NCBI GenBank assembly: GCA_964567435.1
Contig: CAZMMQ010000025.1
Coordinates: 1-45,842 of the forward strand
Reading direction: 5' to 3'
Source of the DNA: RFSX01 sp964567435
GTDB lineage: Bacteria; Bacteroidota; Bacteroidia; Chitinophagales; Saprospiraceae
Length of the DNA: 45,842 nucleotides
Shown: in pieces, positions 1 to 8,163 of the stretch
Numbering within the stretch: position 1 is the first letter of the stretch
Layout of the letters: the number at the start of each line of letters is the position of its first letter
The notes under the pieces: generated by a model
What the model saw: only the letters and a program-made list of their open reading frames with translations
Told to the model about the DNA's origin: nothing
Databases searched by the model: none
Program-made: the position numbers and the translations under genes

Positions 1-2
1 GT

Positions 3-3000
3 CCGCAAGGAGCACAGGGTCCACAAGGCGCACAAGGTCCAGCAGGAAATGATGGCGCACAAGGACCAGCAGGAAATGATGGCGCCCAAGGACCACAGGG
101 TAATCCTGGTCCACAAGGAGATCAAGGCCCGCAAGGTCCAGCAGGAAATGATGGAGCAGTTGGTCCACAAGGAGCACAGGGTAATCCTGGAGCCCAAGGT
201 CCACAAGGCGATCAAGGACCACAAGGCCAAGCAGGTAATGATGGTGCCCAAGGACCACAGGGTAATCCTGGTCCACAAGGAGATCAAGGCCCGCAAGGTC
301 CAGCAGGAAATGATGGAGCAGTTGGTCCACAAGGAGCACAGGGTAATCCTGGAGCCCAAGGTCCACAAGGCGATCAAGGACCACAAGGCCAAGCAGGTAA
401 TGATGGTGCCCAAGGACCGCAAGGTAATCCTGGTCCTCAAGGAGCCCAAGGTAATCAAGGTGATCAAGGACCACAAGGCCCTCAGGGAGCTCAGGGCCCA
501 CAAGGCGCCCAAGGACCACAGGGTCCAGCAGGAAATGATGGATCAGTTGGTCCACAAGGACCACAAGGAGATCAAGGCCCACAAGGCCCAGCAGGAAATG
601 ATGGAATACAGGGTCCTGCGGGTTTAGCATGTTGGGACTTAAACGGCAACGGAATCGGTGATGGAGGAGAAGATAGTAACGGAGATGGTGTTGTGAATGC
701 CGCAGATTGTGCAGGAGCTACAGGTGCCCAAGGAAATCAAGGTCCACAAGGTAATCCTGGTCCACAAGGGACACCAGGTGCACAAGGTGCAGCTGGACCA
801 CAAGGCCCTCAAGGACCACAAGGCCCACAGGGTCCACAAGGTGATCAAGGTATCGTAGGCCCTCAAGGACCTCAAGGTATTCAAGGACCTCAAGGTCAGA
901 CAGGAGCACCAGGAGCACCAGGAGCAACAGGTCCACAAGGCCCAGCAGGAAATGATGGAGCTGATGGAGCACAAGGCCCTCAAGGAAATCCAGGCCCACA
1001 AGGTCCAGCAGGAACAGATGGTTCTCAGGGACCACAAGGATCACAAGGTCCAGCAGGAAATGATGGAGCTGATGGAGCACAAGGTCCTCAAGGAGATCCT
1101 GGAGCACAAGGTCCAGCTGGAAATGATGGAGCGACAGGTCCACAAGGTCCTCAAGGAGATGCTGGTCCACAAGGTCCTGCTGGAGTTGATGGAGCACAAG
1201 GTCCACAAGGAAACGTTGGTCCACAAGGCCCAGCAGGAAATGATGGAGCTGATGGAGCACAAGGCCCTCAAGGTCCTCAGGGTCCTCAGGGTCCTCAGGG
1301 TCCACAAGGAGCGCAAGGAGATGCTGGTCCGCAAGGAGAGCAAGGTCCTCAGGGAGCACAAGGACCTCAAGGTCCACAGGGTCCACAAGGAGCGCAAGGT
1401 GATACTGGTCCGCAAGGTCCAGCTGGTAATGATGGTCCACAAGGACCACAAGGACCACAAGGTCCTCAAGGTCCACAAGGAGCCGAAGGCCCTCAAGGTG
1501 AGCAAGGCCCACAAGGTTCTACAGGTCCTCAGGGCCCAATGGGTCCACAAGGTCCACAAGGTCCAACTGGAGCACCTGGGGCACAAGGCCCTCAAGGAAA
1601 TGATGGAGATCAAGGACCACAAGGTCCGCAAGGAGCAGCTGGTATTAACTGTTGGGATTTGAATGGAAATGGAGCAGCGGATTCTAATGAGGATATTAAT
1701 AATGATGGACTAGTAAATAGTCTTGATTGTGCAGGAGCACAGGGTCCTGCAGGACAAGTTGGTCCTCAAGGTAATCCTGGTCCACAAGGTCCTCAAGGCC
1801 CACAAGGTGCAGATGGTGCACAGGGTGCACAGGGACCACAAGGAGCCCAAGGCCCACAAGGTCCTCAAGGACCACAAGGTCCACAAGGAGAAGCTGGAGC
1901 TGATGGTGCTACAGGTCCTCAAGGCGCACAAGGTCCACAAGGCCCACAAGGTCCTCAAGGACCACAAGGTCCACAAGGAGAAGCTGGAGCTGATGGAGCA
2001 CAAGGTCCTCAGGGCGGACAAGGTCCACAAGGTCCACAAGGTCCACAAGGTCCACAAGGCCCACAAGGTCCACAAGGTGACCAAGGTTCAGAAGGTCCTC
2101 AAGGTCCCCAGGGGCCTCAAGGGCCTCAAGGGCCACAAGGGCCAGAAGGCGCCCAAGGTCCTCAAGGTAATCCTGGTCCAGTTGGACCTTCAGGAGCACC
2201 AGGTCAAACAGGTCCTCAAGGTTTAGCCGGTGCACCTTGTTGGGATGTCAACCAGAACGGATTTAATGATCCAAGTGAAGACACTAACAACGATGGATTT
2301 TTCAATGCAATAGATTGTCAAGGGGATGCAGGTCCTGCAGGTCCACAAGGTCCACAAGGTCCACAAGGTCCACAAGGTCCACAAGGTCCACAAGGAAATG
2401 ATGGCCCTCAGGGAGCATCTGGACCTCAAGGTCCTCAAGGTCCTCAAGGCCCTCAAGGTCCACAGGGACCATCAGGTGGACAAGGAGATGCAGGTCCTCA
2501 AGGCCCTGAAGGAGCACAAGGTCCACAAGGTCCTCAAGGTCCTCAAGGTCCTCAAGGTCCTCAAGGAGCACAAGGTGAGCAAGGAGCTGATGGGCCACAA
2601 GGACCACAAGGTCAGCCAGGTGTTGCTGGTTCTCAAGGACCTACAGGTCCACAAGGACCAGCTGGTATACAGGGAGAAATTGGACCACAAGGTCCATCAG
2701 GAGCACAAGGTCAACAAGGTGCACAAGGACCACAAGGTATTCCTGGTCCACAAGGTGCTAATGGCGGTCTATTAATAAAGAAAGATTCTTTACAGATTCC
2801 AATGTTAACGAATGCTGCTGTGGGTGATACAGGTACGTTTAACACCACATGTTTTGGACAAGTTAATTGGGAGATAACAGGAATTGACTCTGCAAACTTA
2901 CCTGCAGGTCAACTGGCTGGAATGAGAATAGAGTATACATTCCCTAATCTTGGTCTTCCAATTCAATGTGCATTTATGCAGTGCTTTAATAACTCTGGTG

Positions 3001-3137
3001 ATGACAGAACATTCTCGATTTGTCAGGTTGGTCAAGCGACAAATACTGGTATTACAGTATACGTCAACAGAACAGATGAGATTCAAGACTGGAGTAATCC
3101 AAGTCAATTTTATTTGTCTTATTTCTTCGGAATGTAA
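3..3137 (+). CDS. Collagen-like Gly-X-Y repeat protein, 5' end outside window
   Basis: The reading frame is open from the first bases of the window, so the true start and any signal peptide lie upstream; 1044 residues are visible. Almost all of it is uninterrupted Gly-X-Y, dominated by GPQ, with GAQ, GPA and GND common. About 69, 104, 56 and 49 triplets flank three 27-residue inserts (codons at 630-710, 1650-1730 and 2238-2318), each starting CWD and ending DC and carrying two DxNx(N/D)G loops that look like calcium-binding loops of the dockerin/thrombospondin-3 kind. After the last triplet near 2762 comes a non-repetitive C-terminal domain of about 124 residues with four Cys, which does not resemble a T9SS sorting domain. 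Bacterial collagen-like proteins usually form surface or extracellular trimeric rods; that role here is inference. The gene is GC-richer than its neighbours because of Gly and Pro codons, which is no evidence of transfer. Confidence 0.93.
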   Translation, partial: PQGAQGPQGAQGPAGNDGAQGPAGNDGAQGPQGNPGPQGDQGPQGPAGNDGAVGPQGAQGNPGAQGPQGDQGPQGQAGNDGAQGPQGNPGPQGDQGPQGPAGNDGAVGPQGAQGNPGAQGPQGDQGPQGQAGNDGAQGPQGNPGPQGAQGNQGDQGPQGPQGAQGPQGAQGPQGPAGNDGSVGPQGPQGDQGPQGPAGNDGIQGPAGLACWDLNGNGIGDGGEDSNGDGVVNAADCAGATGAQGNQGPQGNPGPQGTPGAQGAAGPQGPQGPQGPQGPQGDQGIVGPQGPQGIQGPQGQTGAPGAPGATGPQGPAGNDGADGAQGPQGNPGPQGPAGTDGSQGPQGSQGPAGNDGADGAQGPQGDPGAQGPAGNDGATGPQGPQGDAGPQGPAGVDGAQGPQGNVGPQGPAGNDGADGAQGPQGPQGPQGPQGPQGAQGDAGPQGEQGPQGAQGPQGPQGPQGAQGDTGPQGPAGNDGPQGPQGPQGPQGPQGAEGPQGEQGPQGSTGPQGPMGPQGPQGPTGAPGAQGPQGNDGDQGPQGPQGAAGINCWDLNGNGAADSNEDINNDGLVNSLDCAGAQGPAGQVGPQGNPGPQGPQGPQGADGAQGAQGPQGAQGPQGPQGPQGPQGEAGADGATGPQGAQGPQGPQGPQGPQGPQGEAGADGAQGPQGGQGPQGPQGPQGPQGPQGPQGDQGSEGPQGPQGPQGPQGPQGPEGAQGPQGNPGPVGPSGAPGQTGPQGLAGAPCWDVNQNGFNDPSEDTNNDGFFNAIDCQGDAGPAGPQGPQGPQGPQGPQGPQGNDGPQGASGPQGPQGPQGPQGPQGPSGGQGDAGPQGPEGAQGPQGPQGPQGPQGPQGAQGEQGADGPQGPQGQPGVAGSQGPTGPQGPAGIQGEIGPQGPSGAQGQQGAQGPQGIPGPQGANGGLLIKKDSLQIPMLTNAAVGDTGTFNTTCFGQVNWEITGIDSANLPAGQLAGMRIEYTFPNLGLPIQCAFMQCFNNSGDDRTFSICQVGQATNTGITVYVNRTDEIQDWSNPSQFYLSYFFGM
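84..407 (+). repeat. Perfect 162-bp tandem duplication inside the collagen tract
   Basis: Positions 84-245 and 246-407 read as identical by eye over 162 bp, equal to 54 residues or 18 Gly-X-Y triplets. Identity continues for about 11 bases after 407 and then breaks down. The absence of even synonymous differences indicates a recent duplication, or homogenisation by recombination. An assembly collapse or expansion cannot be excluded without reads. Confidence 0.85.
630..710 (+). repeat. Cys-bracketed Ca-loop module 1
   Basis: Encodes 27 residues beginning CWDLNGNG and ending NAADC. Two loops of DxNxNG and DxNxDG type are spaced as in dockerin or thrombospondin type-3 calcium loops. The module interrupts the Gly-X-Y tract and the tract resumes one residue after the closing Cys. 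Confidence 0.8.
1650..1730 (+). repeat. Cys-bracketed Ca-loop module 2
   Basis: Encodes 27 residues beginning CWDLNGNG and ending NSLDC, the same length and pattern as the module at 630-710. The acidic and Asn positions of both loops are kept, while the residues between them vary. Confidence 0.8.
2238..2318 (+). repeat. Cys-bracketed Ca-loop module 3
   Basis: Encodes 27 residues beginning CWDVNQNG and ending NAIDC. The shared pattern of the three modules is C-W-D-x-N-x-N-G-x2-D-x2-E-D-x-N-x-D-G-x2-N-x2-D-C. Confidence 0.8.
2340..2393 (+). repeat. Six perfect 9-bp repeats (Gly-Pro-Gln)
   Basis: Six consecutive copies of GGTCCACAA encode (GPQ)6. A second run, four copies of GGTCCTCAA at 2529-2564, uses a different Pro codon. 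The unit is a multiple of three, so slippage would change rod length without breaking the frame. Confidence 0.85.
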
Positions 3138-3157
3138 GATGCAGTTATGATAAAAGA

Positions 3158-3186
3158 GGGAGGAGATAACTCTCCTCCCCTATTTT
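3158..3186 (+). terminator. Rho-independent terminator of the collagen-like gene
   Basis: A perfect 9-bp GC-rich stem (gggaggaga / tctcctccc) with loop TAAC is followed by CTATTTTTA. It lies 20 bases after the TAA stop and separates this gene from the T9SS protein gene downstream. Confidence 0.85.
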
Positions 3187-3208
3187 TAATCTTTTAAAGA
3201 AACTGTAA

Positions 3209-4297
3209 ATGAAGAAATTGAAAAATATTGTATTGGTTTTGACATTAATCTGTTCATCATTTTATATGTCTTTAGCCCAATCAGGAGGTGCACTTATAAC
3301 AGGGAATGCGTATATACCAAGTTTCTCTGAAATAGGAGTACACGATAATCTAGCTTTTAGATCAAACGGAGAGGGAACATATCCTGGTGTCATCATAACA
3401 AATAGAGATTCTCAGAATCCTGGAGCTGTTGCATTTGTCAATAACGCTTACTGGAGATTTGCGAATGATGCACAACATGTAGATGGTTTTGTATCAGTTT
3501 ATAGTGATAAGCCTTTTACATTTCCAATTGGAAATTTTGGATATTATAAGCCCGTATCAATAAGTGGAGGTTATGGAACCAAAGCTGCATACTATTTTGA
3601 CAACCCTTTAAAGTTAGCTTCTGTCAATGATTCAGTTACATTGAGAGCTTCATCAGCAGATGAGAAAGAAATGACTCTTCATATTTCCGATAAAGAATAT
3701 TGGGATATACGTGGTGAAAACCAAACGGAGGTTACTTTTTACTGGGACTTTAATAGTGATATTGAAAGACTTACTGATGGAAACCTTTCTAACCTAGCAG
3801 TTGTAGGTTGGAATGGTTCTAGTTGGGAAGTTATATCTTCTTCTGTCGATGATTTCATGATTGATATCAATGTTTCATCTGGTGATAAGTCAAACTTAAA
3901 ATCAGATTATCACATTGGTTCAATCACTACCGAAGCTTTAATTCCTAACGATTTTGAAGTATTTGCTTTTGCAGGACTTCATAGTGGGGAGTTTGAGAAT
4001 GAGGTTGTTTTTGGTTCTGAAAGATTTTTAAATGAGAGAATAGAAATGACTGTTTTCCCTAATCCAACAATTAATCTTTCGGATATTAATATAGATTATA
4101 ACATCTCACAAGTTCAATCAGATGCTTACTTGCATGTGTTTGATGAGTTAGGTGAAATTCTTTATAGCCAACAATTATTTGATTCTAAAGGAATCGTTAA
4201 GCTACCATATCAGGAGAATACTGCTGGATTGTACCACATTGGGATCGTTACTGATGCTGGTTCAAAAGTATTTAAGCCTGTAGTGGTGACATTTTAG
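3209..4297 (+). CDS. Secreted protein with T9SS type A sorting domain
   Basis: The 362-residue product begins with a signal peptide (MKKLKNIVLVLTLICSSF, cleavage probably after SLAQ near residue 24). The last 80 or so residues start with VFPNPT and end in a beta-rich segment (LYHIGIVTD, KVFKPVVVTF), the layout of a T9SS type A C-terminal domain, so the protein should be exported across the outer membrane and anchored or released. The middle contains no domain I recognise; it is rich in aromatic and beta-type segments such as FPIGNFGYYKPVSI. That motif recalls Bacteroidota surface proteins in which an FPIG stretch precedes the sorting domain. It lies directly downstream of the collagen-like gene, but a terminator lies between them. 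Confidence 0.85.
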   Translation: MKKLKNIVLVLTLICSSFYMSLAQSGGALITGNAYIPSFSEIGVHDNLAFRSNGEGTYPGVIITNRDSQNPGAVAFVNNAYWRFANDAQHVDGFVSVYSDKPFTFPIGNFGYYKPVSISGGYGTKAAYYFDNPLKLASVNDSVTLRASSADEKEMTLHISDKEYWDIRGENQTEVTFYWDFNSDIERLTDGNLSNLAVVGWNGSSWEVISSSVDDFMIDINVSSGDKSNLKSDYHIGSITTEALIPNDFEVFAFAGLHSGEFENEVVFGSERFLNERIEMTVFPNPTINLSDINIDYNISQVQSDAYLHVFDELGEILYSQQLFDSKGIVKLPYQENTAGLYHIGIVTDAGSKVFKPVVVTF

Positions 4298-4322
4298 ATT
4301 AGATAACTTATAATCAAAATAT

Positions 4323-4360
4323 AAATCCGAGCTGATCTTTTCAGCTTGGATTTTTTTATT
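4323..4360 (+). terminator. Rho-independent terminator
   Basis: The stem aaatccgagctga (4323-4335) pairs with tcagcttggattt (4341-4353) with one G-T wobble; the loop is TCTTT and a T-run follows. It ends transcription of the T9SS cargo gene. Confidence 0.87.
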
Positions 4361-4434
4361 TTTCTAAGTAAAATTCCTTCATATTTATGAACGATTTTTA
4401 TCCAAATATCATTGAATTAATAAAATTAAACCTT

Positions 4435-5157
4435 ATGAAAATGAATGTACTACAGTATATTGTTGTCCTTTTTCTAATCCTCCCTACTATAGGAAATGCA
4501 CAAGAAGCAATATCTGAAGGTGTAATAACTATGGAACTGACTGATGTTGATTCTGAAGATCAGCAAATGGCTGCCCAATTAGAAATGATGAAAGGTACAG
4601 AAACTAATTATTACTTTAATAACGCTAAATACCTCACTACTTCTAATATGATGGGAGGGATGGTTAAGATGCAGAATCTATTCAGAGTTTCAGATGAACA
4701 ATTGACTTTGTTGTTTGATGTAATGGGCCAAAAGATGATGGTGGAAAGTAGTAAGGAAGAACGTATGGAAATGGAAGCAGAGCAGAATGCAGCTTTAGAA
4801 GGTATAGAAGTTGTATATGACAAAGAAGATACAAAAGAGATTATGGGATACAAATGTCATAAAGCCATGATCGAAACAAATGAAGGTGAAATTCCAATGA
4901 AGTTAATAATGTATATCTCTCCAGAAGTAAAAGCATCAAATAAAATGATTCAAGGACTACAAGGGTTTGAAATAGATGGATTTCCTATGGAGTTAGTTAT
5001 GGATATGGGAAAAATGTCTATGACGTATACGACAACAGAAATAAGTAGAGATTTGGATAATTCTATTTTTAACTTAGAGACGAGTGGTTATAAAAAGATG
5101 ACTCTAGATGAGTTTCAAGAGCAGATGGGAGCTATGGGAGGTGGATTAGGATTCTAG
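4435..5157 (+). CDS. DUF4412-like secreted protein
   Basis: The frame is open from an ATG at 4387, but I place the start at the ATG at 4435 because it yields a standard signal peptide (MKMNVLQYIVVLFLILPTIG, cleavage after NAQ); the upstream start would add 16 non-signal residues. The mature part is Met-rich, with a beta-type opening (GVITMELTDVD), a Cys in GYKCHKA and a C-terminal tail ending MGAMGGGLGF. The arrangement resembles DUF4412 or GLPGLI-type envelope proteins of Bacteroidota, whose function is not known. No lipobox is present, so it is probably periplasmic. Family assignment is from memory of the pattern. Confidence 0.75.
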   Translation: MKMNVLQYIVVLFLILPTIGNAQEAISEGVITMELTDVDSEDQQMAAQLEMMKGTETNYYFNNAKYLTTSNMMGGMVKMQNLFRVSDEQLTLLFDVMGQKMMVESSKEERMEMEAEQNAALEGIEVVYDKEDTKEIMGYKCHKAMIETNEGEIPMKLIMYISPEVKASNKMIQGLQGFEIDGFPMELVMDMGKMSMTYTTTEISRDLDNSIFNLETSGYKKMTLDEFQEQMGAMGGGLGF

Positions 5158-5176
5158 TTCTTATCTATAAAGAATA

Positions 5177-5212
5177 AAAAAGCAGTAGTCAAATTTTTGA
5201 TTGCTGCTTTTT
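5177..5212. terminator. Bidirectional terminator between convergent genes
   Basis: An inverted repeat of about 17 bp, aaaaagcagtagtcaaa with tttgattgctgcttttt, allows G-T pairs and is bordered by A-run and T-run on either side. It can serve the DUF4412-like gene on + and, with its stem just beyond the exonuclease stop at 5216, the gene on -. Confidence 0.8.
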
Positions 5213-5215
5213 ATT

Positions 5216-5767
5216 TTAATAGAATTGCCATTCATCAAAGTACTTGAGAAAAATTTTAGCAAGATTCTCTGCATCTGAGATAGCCCTATGGGCAACACCT
5301 GTAAATTCAAATCCTTCCTTAACTACAATTTTTTTAAGATTTCCTTTAATGCTAGCACCTTTTAAATGGTCGTATTCACCTTTAAGATTAACATAATAAT
5401 CTAACCAATCTTCTTCAAGCTTATGTAACCTACAATCGTCTAGGAATAGCTTTTTATCATTCTGCCCCCAAGAAATCACAAAAAAGTCTTCTCCTTTTGT
5501 GTCAATATCAGCCCAATCTTTAAATTCTTCTAAGACAGTATCAAATTGTCTAGCAGAATTAATTTGAGCTTGAGTTATGGATGTTAGTTTTTTACAAAAT
5601 CCAGATAATATTGGATTCACAACAGGTTTTACAAAACTCTCAAATGAACTGAGGTATTCTCCGTATTCATTGATCTTGACTGCTCCAATCTCAATTATCT
5701 CATTGTAACCTTTTGGTGGTCTACCTAACCAACAAGTCGCTTCTAAATCGTATATAATGAAATTCAC
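5216..5767 (-). CDS. DEDDh-type 3'-5' exonuclease (ERI1/KapD-like)
   Basis: The 183-residue protein carries the DnaQ-fold exonuclease residues: Asp7 and Glu9 in YDLEAT, Asp104 in SWGQND, and His160 and Asp165 in HRAISDAEN. The insertion PPKG after the first motif and the form of the SWGQND motif resemble the ERI1/KapD branch, which trims RNA or single-stranded 3' ends, more than the polymerase III proofreading subunit. It is a single-domain enzyme of normal length for that branch and is probably cytoplasmic. It follows the acyltransferase gene by 38 bp and may be the last gene of the EngB unit. The substrate cannot be read from sequence. Confidence 0.85.
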   Translation of the reverse strand: MNFIIYDLEATCWLGRPPKGYNEIIEIGAVKINEYGEYLSSFESFVKPVVNPILSGFCKKLTSITQAQINSARQFDTVLEEFKDWADIDTKGEDFFVISWGQNDKKLFLDDCRLHKLEEDWLDYYVNLKGEYDHLKGASIKGNLKKIVVKEGFEFTGVAHRAISDAENLAKIFLKYFDEWQFY

Positions 5768-5805
5768 AACGTCGAAAATATTACAATTATATCTATATCT
5801 ACCTA

Positions 5806-7476
5806 TTAAGTTAGGTGCATTTCTGGCTTCCTCAATTCATAATGAATCATTTTGTTATGGTAGTAGTAAAGCAGCCTTAAATCATGTGTTGTAATATTAT
5901 TGTTTTTATCAATTGTTAATACAGCATTCTTGTGATAAATGCCAATATGCTTTATTCCATCTTCAAGGCATTCATCTGCAGTTGTCTTGATTACATCTGA
6001 TAGGTTGGCGCTACCTTTTGCCTCTAGGCCTTTCAATTGATTTTGATATGATTCAATAGTATTAATCATCGTATTTCGATGAATTTTGAGATCTGTGCCA
6101 GTTGAACTAAAGATTTCAAATTTATTATCTGACTTATGTCTTGACATAAGAATGTTAAATGCAGCGTATGCTACCAAATGGCTAGAAAGGACTTTGTTAT
6201 CTTTCTTAAAGCTCTTAATAATTCTTTCCGCTAAGATTTTTGTGTATATAGATTCTCGTTGAGCATCGTAGGTTTGTTTTCCTTTAGTCATGAAATAAGA
6301 ACTTAACTCTAACTCTCCACCTCTTTGATCATAACTTTGACCATGCTCATCTACCTTGTTACCTAGCACATCCATTGGATGACCAAGTGTTAAATATACT
6401 TCACTATCCTTTCTTCTCAATTTAGTAATGTAAGTCCATGCACTCTTTAATGCTGATTTCTTTCTTCTTACTTTGGTATATGATTCTTTACCTTCTAATC
6501 TCAGATTTTGCTCAATAAGTGAACCAGCTTCTATCACAAAGTGATATCCTAAAGTAAGTGGGACTATAAATATTTTTTGATTTAGGTCATTAACTAAGCA
6601 ATGGCGTTGAGCATCGATTACCGAATTCAGAAGTCCCAATTTAAGTTTTTCCTCTATTGCACCACTTCGTGATCTTGTACCCCCTGGAAAAAAAATATGG
6701 TTAAGACCTTCTATCAAAGAAAGGCTCGCCATCCCTTTCAAAGTTTCTAAGTAAATTGGATTCTTTTTTCTTCTATCCACTCTATATGCTCCTAAACGGT
6801 TCATATAGTAGGCAAATAGTTCCATGTCATAGAGGTTTAGACCAGCACCGTAGGCAAAAGCTGGTATACTCATTACTCCATCTATAGCATAACCTATTAG
6901 AATAGAGTCTAAGTTAGTATAATGAGTAGGAACAATAACGACTGTACCTTTGGAGAAAAGTTTTCTCACGGATTCTAATTGTCCATCTACTTTTATCTTG
7001 TCAAGTAGCTCTTCTCTCCTACCCCAGATTCCTGAATGTTTTCTTCCCAATCCATTATTGAATAACCGCTTGAAGACGAATGTCAAAACTTTCCTTGCTA
7101 AGAGGAAAGTCTTAGGCACAAAATGTCCTATTATCTCTTCAGAATAACGATGGACAATTCTCCTGAGAATTTTTATTTGCTCCTTATCAGGATTATCAGC
7201 TTTTTTAGTTTGTTGGATTTCTTTGGCTATGGTGGACCAGTATTCATTTTCTCCACTCGGGTCTACCTTCCAAGGATTAAGTCTGACTCTCTTCTGTTCT
7301 AAATAAACAGTTTTATTGAGAATTTCAAGATGTGATATAGGTGAACTCAATATTTTGTCCAGCACAAAATCAATCAATCTTTCTATAAATGCATCCCTTC
7401 CTTCTGAAAATTTGCTGATAGGCCATTCTTTCAGTTCAGGAATTATGTGTTCATATTGTGTTTTTGAAGTACTCAT
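5806..7476 (-). CDS. Glycerol-3-phosphate acyltransferase-like (PlsB/LPLAT superfamily)
   Basis: The frame could begin at a TTG at 7497, overlapping the EngB stop, but the ATG at 7476 (MSTSKTQYEH) is preferred. From that start the 556-residue protein has the acyltransferase HX4D motif HYTNLD at His185-Asp190 and, about 75 residues on, the FPGGTRSRSG block that binds the glycerol phosphate. An N-terminal helical region of about 180 residues and a long C-terminal part match the larger PlsB-like enzymes rather than the 240-residue PlsC type. The expected reaction is acyl transfer to glycerol-3-phosphate or a lysophospholipid at the inner membrane. No clear transmembrane helix is visible. It lies 17 bp downstream of engB. 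Confidence 0.8.
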   Translation of the reverse strand: MSTSKTQYEHIIPELKEWPISKFSEGRDAFIERLIDFVLDKILSSPISHLEILNKTVYLEQKRVRLNPWKVDPSGENEYWSTIAKEIQQTKKADNPDKEQIKILRRIVHRYSEEIIGHFVPKTFLLARKVLTFVFKRLFNNGLGRKHSGIWGRREELLDKIKVDGQLESVRKLFSKGTVVIVPTHYTNLDSILIGYAIDGVMSIPAFAYGAGLNLYDMELFAYYMNRLGAYRVDRRKKNPIYLETLKGMASLSLIEGLNHIFFPGGTRSRSGAIEEKLKLGLLNSVIDAQRHCLVNDLNQKIFIVPLTLGYHFVIEAGSLIEQNLRLEGKESYTKVRRKKSALKSAWTYITKLRRKDSEVYLTLGHPMDVLGNKVDEHGQSYDQRGGELELSSYFMTKGKQTYDAQRESIYTKILAERIIKSFKKDNKVLSSHLVAYAAFNILMSRHKSDNKFEIFSSTGTDLKIHRNTMINTIESYQNQLKGLEAKGSANLSDVIKTTADECLEDGIKHIGIYHKNAVLTIDKNNNITTHDLRLLYYYHNKMIHYELRKPEMHLT

Positions 7477-7493
7477 GTACCCCGCAAAAGTCG

Positions 7494-8087
7494 TCAATTA
7501 TTGTTGATTTCCTCAATAAAGGCTAGAATCTCTTCTCCTCCTTTTCTCTCATTGGCAGATGTAAGGAATTCCTGAGGTAACTCTTCCCAATGATCCAATA
7601 ATTCGTTTCTAATATTCTGAATATTTTGATCTATTTGGTCTGCTTTGACTTTATCTATTTTAGTATATGCAATCACAAATGGTATGTTGTTAGTGCCTAG
7701 CCAGTTAATAAATTCTAAATCTATCTGCTGTAGACTATGGCGACTATCAACAAGTGCAAATACTGCATAAAGTGAAGCTCTTTTGATTAGAAAGTTATCA
7801 ATCATTTTCTTCCATCGTCTCCTCATTACTTTAGAAATGCGTGCATATCCATACCCTGGTAGGTCTACTATATACCAACTCTCATTAATGAGATAGTAGT
7901 TGATTGTCTGGGTTTTTCCAGGAGTAGAAGAAATTCTCGCCACCTCTCTTCTACTAAGTATAGTATTAATCAGAGATGATTTGCCAACATTTGATCTGCC
8001 TATAAATGCATATTCAGGAAGATTCGTCTTTGGGCACTGAGACTCTTTTTCAAAGCTTCCTATAAATTCAACTGAGTGTATTTTCAT
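7494..8087 (-). CDS. engB: Ribosome biogenesis GTP-binding protein YihA/EngB (YsxC)
   Basis: The 197-residue protein is the usual length for EngB, an essential GTPase that helps assemble the large ribosomal subunit. The G1 loop GRSNVGKSS covers residues 30-38, G3 is DLPGYG, G4 is TKID and G5 is the SAN of TSANERKG. The family-typical STPGKTQTINYY segment lies between G1 and G3. It is the first gene of a three-gene unit on this strand with the acyltransferase and exonuclease, divergent from the outer-membrane protein gene at 8164. Confidence 0.95.
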   Translation of the reverse strand: MKIHSVEFIGSFEKESQCPKTNLPEYAFIGRSNVGKSSLINTILSRREVARISSTPGKTQTINYYLINESWYIVDLPGYGYARISKVMRRRWKKMIDNFLIKRASLYAVFALVDSRHSLQQIDLEFINWLGTNNIPFVIAYTKIDKVKADQIDQNIQNIRNELLDHWEELPQEFLTSANERKGGEEILAFIEEINNN

Positions 8088-8163
8088 TAAAAATTCCTTA
8101 TATGAAAATATTATTCATAAATTATATGTTATAATATTTACTAAAATTAACCCAAAAAATAAG

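Noticed and set aside
1..2760. CRISPR-like regular repeats
   Set aside because: The periodicity is the 9-base Gly-X-Y codon pattern; there are no spacer-repeat units of constant length.
49..2775. Long overlapping frames on both strands inside the collagen gene
   Set aside because: They follow from the repetitive GGN-CCN-CAA codons. The translated products are low-complexity repeats of His/Lys/Val or Leu/Thr/Trp with no domain.
4387..4434. Upstream ATG start of the DUF4412-like gene
   Set aside because: It would bury the signal peptide behind 16 polar residues; the ATG at 4435 is used.
7477..7497. TTG start of the acyltransferase at 7497
   Set aside because: The ATG at 7476 gives a better N terminus and avoids overlap with the engB stop.
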